A stretch of 63,838 bases of DNA, from positions 1 to 63,838 of the forward strand of contig CATXWM010000010.1 in NCBI GenBank assembly GCA_958403205.1, in the 5' to 3' direction. This DNA is from an uncultured Collinsella sp. GTDB lineage: Bacteria; Actinomycetota; Coriobacteriia; Coriobacteriales; Coriobacteriaceae. Below the pieces are notes generated by a model. That model saw nothing but the letters and a program-made list of their open reading frames with translations. It was not told the origin of the DNA and did no database searches. The translations under genes were made by a program, and so were the position numbers. Positions 52,174 to 60,229 of this stretch are shown here, piece by piece (within the stretch, counting starts at the first letter, position 1; the number at the start of each line of letters is the position of its first letter).

Positions 52174-53046
52174 GTGAACCGCGATTTCGCCTCATCGCTC
52201 ATCCAGCTCAACAACACGTTCTATCGCGAGCACTCCGCCTCCTTTTCCGATACGCGCCAGGCCCCGTGGCCCGGCTGGGTGCGCACCATGGACATCGCGC
52301 TCGAACAGCTCGACGTCGCCACGATCGAGCATCCCGTCCGCGTCTTCGATCTCGCCTGCGGCAATATGCGATTCGAAAACTTTGCCGCCGGCGGCGCACT
52401 TGCCGCCAAGGGCGTCGACGGGGCAAACCCCTCGGCAGATGCCAGCTGCCCGTTTGAGTTCTATGGCGTCGACTCGTGTCAAGACCTGGCCATCGATGCA
52501 CATGGCCACGCGCTGCGCATTCCCAACCTGCACTTCCAGGAACTCGACGTGCTCGACGCCCTCATGAAGCTCAACCCCGCCGAAACACCCGACGTGCTTT
52601 TCGACGCCCCGCTCGCCGATATCTCGGTCTGCTTTGGCTTTATGCACCACGTGCCGTCGTGCGAGTACCGCGTACGCGTGCTCGACGCCCTGGTGCGGCA
52701 AACGCGCCCGGGCGGCATCATCGCCATCAGCTTTTGGGAGTTTATGAACGACGAGCGCATGGCGCGCAAGGCCGTTCGAGCCGAAGCCCGCGCCGAGCTC
52801 ACCCCGCCGTTTGAGGGTTACGATTCCGCGCAGTTTGAAGCCGGCGACCACCTCATTGGCTGGCAAAACGACCGCCACGCCTACCGCTATTGCCATCACT
52901 TTGACGATCAGCAGATCACCGACCTGGTGCGCGGCGTCCGTACGTTCTACAAAAGCGGCGAGGTCCCCGTGCGCGAGCTTGAGCGTTTCCATGCCGACGG
53001 TCGCAGCGGCGAGCTCAACCGTTATGTGATCCTCAAGCGCCTGTAG
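52174..53046 (+). CDS. Class I SAM-dependent methyltransferase
   Basis: A 290-residue protein with the SAM-binding motif VFDLACGNMRFENF near residue 50 and later Rossmann features (FEFYGVDSCQDLAID, motif II; ISVCFGFMHHVPS, motif IV). The substrate is unknown. The start is taken as GTG at 52174 because promoter-like sequence occupies the region before it and GGGAG lies nine bases upstream; an ATG at 52126 is in frame. It stands in front of trmB but is separated from it by about 115 bases. Confidence 0.83.
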   Translation: MNRDFASSLIQLNNTFYREHSASFSDTRQAPWPGWVRTMDIALEQLDVATIEHPVRVFDLACGNMRFENFAAGGALAAKGVDGANPSADASCPFEFYGVDSCQDLAIDAHGHALRIPNLHFQELDVLDALMKLNPAETPDVLFDAPLADISVCFGFMHHVPSCEYRVRVLDALVRQTRPGGIIAISFWEFMNDERMARKAVRAEARAELTPPFEGYDSAQFEAGDHLIGWQNDRHAYRYCHHFDDQQITDLVRGVRTFYKSGEVPVRELERFHADGRSGELNRYVILKRL

Positions 53047-53163
53047 GCATCGACGACTCGCCGCCGAGCCGTGCCGCGTCTTTCGGGCAAACTATGCCCA
53101 CCCTTTTCAACCCATTGACGGAACGCGCAGCTATGCGTTCCATATTTATGACCAAGGAGCCTC

Positions 53164-54003
53164 ATGGGAGCCGTCCACGTTCGCACGCCTAAGAACTTTG
53201 TGCTCGAGGAGCGCCTGGAGCGCTACGCCGATGCGATTGAGACGAACCCCGAGGCCTATGCCGGAGATTGGCGTGAAGTCTGTGCGCCAGTTGGCAGCAA
53301 GCCATTCGAACACCTTCACCTGGATCTTGGCTGCGGCAAGGGAACGTACCTTGTAGAGCGCGCGGCCCACGAGCCAAACACGCTCTTTATCGGCATGGAC
53401 CAAGAGCCCATCTGCATCGCCTATGCCGCACAGAAAATCTGCGAGCATGAACTGACCAACGCACTCGTTCTGCCTCGAGGCGCCGCATCGCTGCCGCAGC
53501 TATTTGCCACAGGCGAGCTCGATGCCATCACCATCAACTTTCCCACGCCGCAGCCCAAGGCTAAGTACGCCAAAAAACGACTCGTCCATGTCGACCATCT
53601 GATGCTCTACCGCCCGCTCTTTTCAGCCGGCGCTACCGTCACGCTGCGCACTGACAGCAAGCCGTTGCGCGATTACGCCCTGGGACAGTTTGCCGCGGCA
53701 GGCTACGACACGCTTTGGGTAAGTGACGACGTCCGCCGCGACCATCCCGAGCACCCCGAGACCGAGTACGAGTGCCGCACGCGCGAGATGGGCGCCACCG
53801 TCTATGGCATTTGCGCCACACCCGGCGCGCAGCCCAGCGATGAACAGCTCGCGGCGGGCCGCGTGCAGGAGCAAAGCCTTGCCCGCTACCTGCCCGACAA
53901 CCTCGATGAGCTCACCTATGTACCTCTGGGCATGGAAGAGGCCGTCGAGAACTTTAGAAACCGCGCCCGCAAAGGCAAGAAGCGCCTGCCGCAAGAGTCC
54001 TAG
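53164..54003 (+). CDS. trmB: tRNA (guanine-N7-)-methyltransferase
   Basis: Methylates G46 in the variable loop of tRNAs using SAM. The 279-residue protein has the SAM motif LDLGCGKGTYLVE (about 57-69), GMDQEPICIAYAAQKI, and the TrmB-specific ITINFPTPQPKAKYAKKRL (the usual DPWPKxRHxxRR site is changed to FPTPQPKAKYAKKR). The family assignment is good, although the active-site segment departs from the textbook form. AAGGAG precedes the ATG. The protein has a 40-residue C-terminal extension with RKGKKRL. Confidence 0.87.
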   Translation: MGAVHVRTPKNFVLEERLERYADAIETNPEAYAGDWREVCAPVGSKPFEHLHLDLGCGKGTYLVERAAHEPNTLFIGMDQEPICIAYAAQKICEHELTNALVLPRGAASLPQLFATGELDAITINFPTPQPKAKYAKKRLVHVDHLMLYRPLFSAGATVTLRTDSKPLRDYALGQFAAAGYDTLWVSDDVRRDHPEHPETEYECRTREMGATVYGICATPGAQPSDEQLAAGRVQEQSLARYLPDNLDELTYVPLGMEEAVENFRNRARKGKKRLPQES

Positions 54004-54312
54004 GGGCTTCTGATGGTCGCGGCGTCAGCAAGCAAGCGCAAATAGGCGTCAGCAAACAACCCTCAAAACCTAAGTGAGTAGACTTTTTTGCAATAGCCAA
54101 GCACAGCCCGCATAACGAAAACTAAACCGCAGGTAGAGTCCTTGCGCAAAAGCCATGTGCTCGCGATATCGCAAAAAGTCTACTCACTTAGCTGGCAACT
54201 GCACCAAACAGCTGGACAGAACGCCCATTTCCTGCATTTTCTCGCGCGCTGGCACCCCGCGCCGCCGCTACGCCATAATAGTTGGCGGACAAACGCGAGA
54301 GAAAGCAACCAC
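54004..54312. other. Intergenic stretch with MITE-like repeat
   Basis: About 310 bases without a convincing gene. It holds an 11-base direct repeat (GGCGTCAGCAA at 54021 and 54045) and the 122-base inverted-repeat element at 54070-54191. The last 100 bases before the helicase gene should include its promoter, but no clear boxes are visible. Confidence 0.6.
54070..54191. repeat. MITE-like element with 21-22-bp terminal inverted repeats
   Basis: Positions 54070-54091 (CTAAGTGAGTAGACTTTTTT then GC) are complementary to 54171-54191 with a single extra T in the left arm. The 79-base interior has no gene and is less structured. Length and terminal repeats resemble a miniature inverted-repeat element; no target-site duplication is evident. 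Confidence 0.85.
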
Positions 54313-56994
54313 ATGGCACAGACCACGACAGATACTTCCGCCAGCACCGTTTCCGGCGCCGGCGCCGCCAGCTCGTTCTCGGGCGGCACGGGAACCGAAG
54401 CCGAATTCGGCTCACTCGGTGCGCTCTCCCCCACCTGGTGGGAGCCCGAGGACGGCAGCGAGCCCGAACCGTGGCTCACGCCCGACCAGGCCTTCGAACG
54501 CTTCTTTGAATGGACGAGCAATCGCGGTATTGAGCTGTGGGACCACCAGGAAGAGGCCCTCATGGATCTAGCCGCCGGTGACCATGTCATTTTGGGAACA
54601 CCAACCGGATCGGGCAAGTCGCTTGTCGCGCTGGGCATGCTCTTTATGAGCATGGCGCAGGGCAAGCGCTGCTACTACACGGCTCCCATCAAGGCTCTGG
54701 TCAGCGAGAAGTTTTTCGACCTTGTGCAGGTGCTCGGCCGCGATAACGTAGGCATGATCACCGGCGACACGCATATCAACACCAAGGCACCCGTCATCTG
54801 CTGCACGGCAGAGATCCTTGCCAACGACGCACTGCGCGAGGGCGAAGATGCCGACGTGGGCTGCGTGGCCATGGACGAGTTCCACTACTTTGCCGACCCC
54901 GACCGCGGTTGGGCCTGGCAGGTGCCGCTGCTCACCCTGCCCCACACGCAATTCATGCTCATGAGCGCCACGCTCGGCGATGTCACTGCCATCGCCGCCT
55001 CACTCGAGGAACACACCGGTGCTACCTGCGACTTGGTCGTCGATGCCCCGCGCCCCGTGCCGCTGAGCTACGACTACGTGACGACCTCGCTCGAGGGCAC
55101 GGTCGAGCTCGCCATGCGCCGTGGAGAGGCCCCGCTCTATATCGTGCACTTTAGCCAGGACGCCGCCCTTGCGACGGCGCAATCCCTCGCCAACTTTGGC
55201 ATTGCCAGCAAGGAGCAGCGCGAGGCTATTAAGGAAGCTGCCAAAGGCACGAGCTTCTCCACGGCTTTTGGCAAGATTCTCAAGCGCCTGCTCGGATGTG
55301 GCGTCGGCGTGCACCACGCCGGTATGCTGCCGCGCTATCGTCTGCTGGTCGAGCGCTTGGCGCAGCAGGGCCTACTGCCCGTCATTTGCGGCACCGACAC
55401 GCTCGGCGTTGGCATCAACGTACCCATCCACACCGTGGTGCTCACCGCGCTCACCAAGTTCGATGGCTACAAGATGCGTCGCCTGCGCGCCCGTGAGTTC
55501 CATCAGATCGCTGGTCGCGCCGGGCGCTCGGGCTTTGACACCGAGGGCATGGTGATCGCCGAGGCCCCGGAGCACGAGATCGAGAACGCAAAGCTCATGG
55601 CCAAGGCGGGCGACGACCCCAAGAAGCTCCGTAAAATTAAAAAGAAAAAGGCCCCCGAGGGCTTTGTCACATGGAACAAGCAGACCTTTGAGCGCCTGAT
55701 CGAGACGCAGCCCGAGACACTCAAGCCACGCCTGCGTATCACGCACTCCATGGTGATTAGCGTGGTCGAGCAGGGCGGCGATGCTCGCGCCCGTGTGCAC
55801 GACCTCATCGAGACAAGCCTGCAAACGCCCGAGGAAAAGGCCAAGCTCGAGGTTCGTGCCGACGAAATCTTCGCCACGCTCATCGATTCCGGCGTCGTCG
55901 TTCGCACCGAGGTGCCGCCCGCGCCTGACGCTCCGGCTGGCGCCGCACCAGACATCGACTATGCGCTGACGGTCGATCTGCCCGAGGACTTTGCGCTCGA
56001 CCAGCCGCTCTCGCCGTTTTTGCTTGCCGCGCTGGAGCTGCTCGACCCCGAGAGCGAGACCTATACCATGGATCTGATCTCGATGGTCGAGGCAACGCTC
56101 GAGGATCCCAAGCAGGTGCTGCGTGCACAGGAGCGCGCCGCGCGCGACCGCGCGATGGCCGAAATGAAGGCTGACGGCATCGAATATGAGGAGCGCCTGG
56201 AGCGCATCCAGGACGTCACCTACGAAAAGCCGCTCGAGGACTTGCTCGATGCCGCCTTCGACAAGTACTGCCAGGAAGTACCTTGGGCCAACGACTACCA
56301 GCTCTCGCCCAAGAGCGTCCTGCGCGACATGTTGGAGAGCGCGAGCGACTTTAAGGGCTATATCCAAAAGCTTGGCATCGCCCGCTCCGAGGGCATTCTG
56401 CTGCGCTACCTAGCCGAGGCCTATCGTTCCCTCGATCGCACCGTTCCCATTGAGAAGCGCGATGAGCGCTTGCGTGACATCATTTCGTGGCTCGGCTTTG
56501 TGGTGCGCTCGGTCGACTCGAGCTTGGTGGACGAGTGGGAGAACGCCGGCAACCCCGCTGCACTCGACGCCGCACCGCCGCAGGGCATCGACGAGGTCGT
56601 TGCGGACCGTCGCGGCTGCACGCTGTTGGTGCGCAACGCGCTCTTCCGCCGCGTAACCCTTGCAGCCCGCGGACACGTGCGCGATCTGGGCGAGCTCGAC
56701 GAGGACTGGGGCATGAGCGAGGTCCGCTGGCAAAAAGCGCTCGATGCCTACCATGAGCAGAACGAGGAAATCCTCACCGACGGAGACGCCCGCAGCGCCG
56801 CGATGTTTTCCATCGATGAATCCGACGAGAAGACCGATCACGTGTGGCACGTGCACCAGATCTTTGCCGACGAGGATGGCGACCACGACTTTGGCATCAT
56901 GGGCGATGTCGATCTGGACGCCACGCAAGACGGTGGCGAGGTCATCTTCAAAAACTACCGCGTCGGCTTTATCGAGGACCTGCTCGGGAACTAG
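54313..56994 (+). CDS. Ski2/Mtr4-like DExH RNA helicase (DUF3516)
   Basis: An 893-residue superfamily 2 helicase. Motifs: GTPTGSGKS (Walker A, about 98-106), KALVSEKFF, DEFHYFAD (DExH box), SATLGD, then GTDTLGVGINVP and HQIAGRAGRSGFD in the C-lobe. The C-terminal half from about 450 is the DUF3516-type region found in actinobacterial Ski2-like helicases; its last 100 residues end with NYRVGFIEDLLG. The expected job is RNA unwinding in RNA decay or processing, but this is family inference. The ATG at 54313 starts a Ser/Thr/Ala-rich leader; the frame opens further upstream inside the repeat element. Confidence 0.9.
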   Translation: MAQTTTDTSASTVSGAGAASSFSGGTGTEAEFGSLGALSPTWWEPEDGSEPEPWLTPDQAFERFFEWTSNRGIELWDHQEEALMDLAAGDHVILGTPTGSGKSLVALGMLFMSMAQGKRCYYTAPIKALVSEKFFDLVQVLGRDNVGMITGDTHINTKAPVICCTAEILANDALREGEDADVGCVAMDEFHYFADPDRGWAWQVPLLTLPHTQFMLMSATLGDVTAIAASLEEHTGATCDLVVDAPRPVPLSYDYVTTSLEGTVELAMRRGEAPLYIVHFSQDAALATAQSLANFGIASKEQREAIKEAAKGTSFSTAFGKILKRLLGCGVGVHHAGMLPRYRLLVERLAQQGLLPVICGTDTLGVGINVPIHTVVLTALTKFDGYKMRRLRAREFHQIAGRAGRSGFDTEGMVIAEAPEHEIENAKLMAKAGDDPKKLRKIKKKKAPEGFVTWNKQTFERLIETQPETLKPRLRITHSMVISVVEQGGDARARVHDLIETSLQTPEEKAKLEVRADEIFATLIDSGVVVRTEVPPAPDAPAGAAPDIDYALTVDLPEDFALDQPLSPFLLAALELLDPESETYTMDLISMVEATLEDPKQVLRAQERAARDRAMAEMKADGIEYEERLERIQDVTYEKPLEDLLDAAFDKYCQEVPWANDYQLSPKSVLRDMLESASDFKGYIQKLGIARSEGILLRYLAEAYRSLDRTVPIEKRDERLRDIISWLGFVVRSVDSSLVDEWENAGNPAALDAAPPQGIDEVVADRRGCTLLVRNALFRRVTLAARGHVRDLGELDEDWGMSEVRWQKALDAYHEQNEEILTDGDARSAAMFSIDESDEKTDHVWHVHQIFADEDGDHDFGIMGDVDLDATQDGGEVIFKNYRVGFIEDLLGN

Positions 56995-57016
56995 CCGGGC
57001 ACAATGGAACGAAACG

Positions 57017-57056
57017 AAGCGGGGCCGTTGTCAATATCGCCAGCGGCCCCGCTTTT
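57017..57056 (+). terminator. Terminator of the Ski2-like helicase gene
   Basis: AAGCGGGGCCG (57017-57027) pairs perfectly with CGGCCCCGCTT (57044-57054), followed by a short T-run (TTTT at 57053-57056). It lies 23 bases after the stop codon; the minus-strand DUF2130 gene ends just beyond. Confidence 0.75.
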
Positions 57057-57073
57057 GCACTATACGTTATGCC

Positions 57074-58831
57074 TTACTCGGCATCCTCAACCTCATACGA
57101 ATCCGCCTCGGCCGGCTCATCGTTTGTCTCTGACGCAGTCTCGCGCGCCTCGTCAAACGCCGCCTTCATGGTCTTGTTACCCCACGTGAGCTTGCGAATG
57201 GTAAGATCGTCGGCCTTCTTGTTGGCTAGGCGCAGGTTGTTCTCGGAAGACAGCAACGCCTCCTTGGTTTTCTGCAGATGGCTAATCGTCTTGTCGATCT
57301 CATCAATCGCCGTTTGGAACTTGCGGCTCGCGATCTCGTAGTTGCGGCCGAAATCGTTCTTGAACTTCTCCATCTTGGCTTCGAAGTTCGTAACGTCGAT
57401 ATTCTGCTGTTTGTACTCCGCTAGCTCCTGCTTATAGCGCAGCGAACCCATGGCGGCGTTGCGAAGAAGCGTAATCATGGGAATGAAAAACTGCGGACGG
57501 ATCACGTACATCTTCTCGTAGCGATAGCTCACGTCCACGATTCCCGCGTTGTAAAGCTCGCTCTCGGGCTCAAGCAGCGTGCAGAGCACCGCGTACTCAC
57601 AGCCTTTCTGGCGACGATCGTGATCGAGTTTCTTAAAGAAGTCCTCGTTTTTATGCTTGGTCGCGGTCTCGTCGTTCTCGTTTTTCATCTCGAACATAAT
57701 CGAAATGACCTCATTGCCGCTTGCGTCGCACTCGCGGAAGATAAAGTCGCCCTTGGTGCCCTCGGACGCATCGTTATCCTTCTCGAAGTACGCGTTAGGA
57801 AATGCCGTCATGCGCAGACGGTTAAACTCGGTCTCGCAGTGCTGCTCGAGCGACTCGCCCACCATCTTGGTGGACAGTCGGACCTTCATGTCCTTAAGGC
57901 GCTCGATCTCTTCATCCTTGTAGCGAATCAGGTCATCGCTCGCGCGCTTGGCCTGCGCGAGCTCGAGCTCATGCGCCGCCTTAGCCTGTTCCTCGCGAGA
58001 ATCGCGCACCGCCAGCTCACTCGTCAGCTTGGCACGTGCCTCATCGCGCTCTCGCTCCGCCGCGGCAACCGCCTCCGACAGGTTCATTTTTGCCATCAGT
58101 TCCTGCTCGCGCAGCTGGGCACGCAGACCCTCGGCCTCTTGCTCGGACTGTGCCTTAGCGGCAGAAAACTTCTCTTGTACCGTCGCGCGATAGTCAGTAA
58201 GCGCGCGCTCGGCCTCGCTGCGAGCGGCATCGAGCTCGCGCTGCGACTCAGCCGCAGCGGCGGCAAGCGCCATCTCCTGGGCCTTGTCCGCCGCGGCAAG
58301 CCTGGCCTGCAGCTCGGCAATCTGAGCATCACGTGCAGCTAAATCGTTTTGAGCAGCGTTGCGCGCCGCCGCCTCGGCGAGTTTGGCTGCGTCATCCTTG
58401 CGCCCCAGCTGCGCACGAAGGCTATCAATCTCACGCTGGAGTTCGGCATTTTCCTTTTGAGCATTGGCTCGCGCCTCTACCGCCGCGCGCTGGCTTGCAC
58501 TCTCGCGCTCTACGGCAGCGCCCTCGAGCTTAGCGCGCAGCTCGGCAAGCTCAGCATCGCGCTTGGCGACTTCTTGTGCCAGCTGCTGAGCTGCAGCGTT
58601 CTTCTGCTCGACAAGCTGAGCATTGCGCTGAGACTCCGCCTTTTGCAAGGCAGCCGTCGAACGCGAGCGCTCAAGCTCCAGCGCCTGCTCGCCCTCGCGC
58701 TGGACAGCCTTCACACGCTCATCCAGGTCGCGCGAGAACTCGGCATCGCGCACTTGCTTGACGATGTCCGCATAGCCGGACGCATCGACCTTAAATACTT
58801 CGCCGCAATGCGGGCACTTAATCTCGTTCAT
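57074..58831 (-). CDS. DUF2130 coiled-coil protein with nuclease-like C-terminus
   Basis: A 585-residue protein. It starts with a zinc-ribbon CPHCGEVFKV, continues with a very long Ala/Glu/Gln-rich coiled coil (about 25-310), and ends in a compact domain from about 330 that contains KGDFIFRECDASGNEVISIMFEMKNE, a D...ExK arrangement like the PD-(D/E)XK nuclease fold. DUF2130 proteins have this layout; the role is unknown. The ATG at 58831 follows AAGGAG; eight residues further upstream are possible but unlikely. It is not in an operon with the phosphoesterase, because a terminator separates them. Confidence 0.85.
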   Translation of the reverse strand: MNEIKCPHCGEVFKVDASGYADIVKQVRDAEFSRDLDERVKAVQREGEQALELERSRSTAALQKAESQRNAQLVEQKNAAAQQLAQEVAKRDAELAELRAKLEGAAVERESASQRAAVEARANAQKENAELQREIDSLRAQLGRKDDAAKLAEAAARNAAQNDLAARDAQIAELQARLAAADKAQEMALAAAAAESQRELDAARSEAERALTDYRATVQEKFSAAKAQSEQEAEGLRAQLREQELMAKMNLSEAVAAAERERDEARAKLTSELAVRDSREEQAKAAHELELAQAKRASDDLIRYKDEEIERLKDMKVRLSTKMVGESLEQHCETEFNRLRMTAFPNAYFEKDNDASEGTKGDFIFRECDASGNEVISIMFEMKNENDETATKHKNEDFFKKLDHDRRQKGCEYAVLCTLLEPESELYNAGIVDVSYRYEKMYVIRPQFFIPMITLLRNAAMGSLRYKQELAEYKQQNIDVTNFEAKMEKFKNDFGRNYEIASRKFQTAIDEIDKTISHLQKTKEALLSSENNLRLANKKADDLTIRKLTWGNKTMKAAFDEARETASETNDEPAEADSYEVEDAE

Positions 58832-58889
58832 AGCAGCTCCTTGCTGGACGCACATTTCAATTGCCTACACTCTACCGCGGCACGCGGAC

Positions 58890-58924
58890 AAAAAAGGCGC
58901 CGCCGCCATAATGGCAGCGGCGCC
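58890..58924 (-). terminator. Terminator of the metallophosphoesterase operon
   Basis: A 13-bp hairpin (GGCGCCGC with GCGGCGCC at 58896-58924) followed on the minus strand by TTTTTT (58895-58890), just downstream of the palindrome that follows the phosphoesterase stop codon. Confidence 0.88.
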
Positions 58925-58925
58925 A

Positions 58926-58964
58926 GAACCACCACAAAGGTGCCTGTCCCCTTTGTGGTGGTTC
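58926..58964. repeat. Short palindrome with GGGGACAGGCA loop
   Basis: GAACCACCACAAAGG (58926-58940) pairs perfectly with 58950-58964; the minus-strand loop reads GGACAGGCA, so the minus strand carries AAAGGGGACAGGCACC, a sequence known from REP-like elements of many bacteria. It begins five bases after the phosphoesterase stop codon and is followed by the terminator. Confidence 0.85.
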
Positions 58965-58969
58965 GAGAA

Positions 58970-59515
58970 TTACAGTCCAAAATAGCCGAGGATTTGATCA
59001 CGACTTACGGGCTTGTAGTCATTGGCGTCGAGGCCCACATCGTAGCGGTAAATGGGGCGCTCGCGATCGCGGTTGCGTGCGTTGGTGCGGTCACCCCTGC
59101 TGTGGATATGCCCATGCAGCATAATGGCGCCACGTGCCTTGCCGTTCCAGCTGAGCATGGGGTAGTGGCTCATAACCAGACGATGGCCCTTGGCATAGCC
59201 GGGAGCAATCTCCAGGTAATCGCGCACGTCTTCCCAAATTTGCGGGGCGTCGAAATATTCCCAGTCGCCGTCATGGTTACCGCGGATGAGCGTCGCATTC
59301 TTGCATTCGATACGCTCGCGCAGGCGCACCGCCTCCGCCATGGGCAAGCGATACGTAAAGTCTCCCAGGATATAGAGGCGGTCGTCCGCAGCCACGCACT
59401 CATTGATGGCATCGATGACCTTGCGGTTCATCTCCTCGACCGAATCAAACGGTCGATCCATGTCGTGCAAGATATTCGTATCGCCCAGGTGCAGGTCGGC
59501 GGTAAACCACATCAT
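58970..59515 (-). CDS. Calcineurin-like metallophosphoesterase
   Basis: A 181-residue metallophosphoesterase. Metal-binding motifs are complete: WFTADLHLGD (DxH), ILGDFTY (GDxx), IRGNHDGD (GNHD), LVMSHYP and LHGHIHS (GHxH). Small enzymes of this group hydrolyse phosphodiesters or phosphomonoesters; the substrate is unknown. Two ATGs open the gene (MMW); GAGGG precedes them. It is the last gene of a small operon with a 59-residue protein and a HIRAN protein, and a palindrome plus terminator follow. Confidence 0.88.
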   Translation of the reverse strand: MMWFTADLHLGDTNILHDMDRPFDSVEEMNRKVIDAINECVAADDRLYILGDFTYRLPMAEAVRLRERIECKNATLIRGNHDGDWEYFDAPQIWEDVRDYLEIAPGYAKGHRLVMSHYPMLSWNGKARGAIMLHGHIHSRGDRTNARNRDRERPIYRYDVGLDANDYKPVSRDQILGYFGL

Positions 59516-59581
59516 CGTCTATGCCCTCATTTCGCAATGCATCCAACTCGTGCTAAGTATACAGACACAGCGATGCGGCGG

Positions 59582-59761
59582 TTAGCCAAAGAGCCCGCCG
59601 AACAGTCCGCGGCGGCGCTTGTCTTGCTTTTTCGAAGCGTCACCCTGGACGTTCTTGCCCTGCCGCTTCTTACGATCCTGCTCCAACTCATCGTCATCGA
59701 GTAGCGTATCCCACTCAAACGGATCGTCTGTCAGATCGAACAGGTCATCGTCATCAAACAT
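59582..59761 (-). CDS. Small 59-residue acidic-basic protein
   Basis: A short gene that is easy to miss. The product has an acidic N-terminal half (MFDDDDLFDLTDDPFEWD then LLDDDELEQDR) and a basic C-terminal half (KKRQGKN, KKQDKRRR) ending GLFGGLFG. The ATG is preceded by GGGAG with six bases of spacing, and 18 bases separate it from the HIRAN gene stop. Bipolar charge suggests a nucleic-acid or protein-binding peptide, but no family is recognised. It lies between two real genes of one operon, which supports its being coding. Confidence 0.72.
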   Translation of the reverse strand: MFDDDDLFDLTDDPFEWDTLLDDDELEQDRKKRQGKNVQGDASKKQDKRRRGLFGGLFG

Positions 59762-59779
59762 GGCAGTCTCCCATACCGA

Positions 59780-60106
59780 TTAGCGAGCATCCACCACATA
59801 GAGCCCAACGCGCACCTGATGCCACGGGCCGCGCTCGGGGGCAACCTGTTGCACGCGGGCCTCAAATACGTCCTCGTGGCCGTAATACATCATCAAGGAC
59901 AGTGGGCCAACCTCGTTTCCCGGAACGTAGCCAAGTTTGGTCTTGCCATAGTAGATCGCAACTGCCTCGGGGTCATGGGGATTATCGCGCTCGGCACACA
60001 GCGTCAGTTTATCGCCCGCTTTAAGATCGCCTAGGACCAAAGCGCCGTCGGCATATTGAAATCCTGCGATGTGAAACGACAGAAGAACACGTGAAGGCTC
60101 GTACAT
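59780..60106 (-). CDS. HIRAN domain protein
   Basis: A 108-residue single-domain protein. The HIRAN pattern is visible: FHIAGFQYADGALVLGDLKAGDKL, then ERDNPHDPEAVAIYY with the conserved NPxDPxAV, and GYVPGNEVGPLS. In larger proteins HIRAN binds single-strand DNA 3' ends and is linked to DNA repair; stand-alone forms are common and of unknown role. AGGGGAG precedes the ATG. It is the first gene of the three-gene operon with the 59-residue protein and the phosphoesterase. Confidence 0.87.
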   Translation of the reverse strand: MYEPSRVLLSFHIAGFQYADGALVLGDLKAGDKLTLCAERDNPHDPEAVAIYYGKTKLGYVPGNEVGPLSLMMYYGHEDVFEARVQQVAPERGPWHQVRVGLYVVDAR

Positions 60107-60229
60107 AGCAACTCCCCTAACGGCCGGATAAACCAGCGTTTAACCTTACCGAGAAGTCTACGGGCCCGTGCGGACACAAATTCGCCCCACCCGCGCCTTT
60201 TCGACCGTTTGTCGCTGCACCATCTGATT

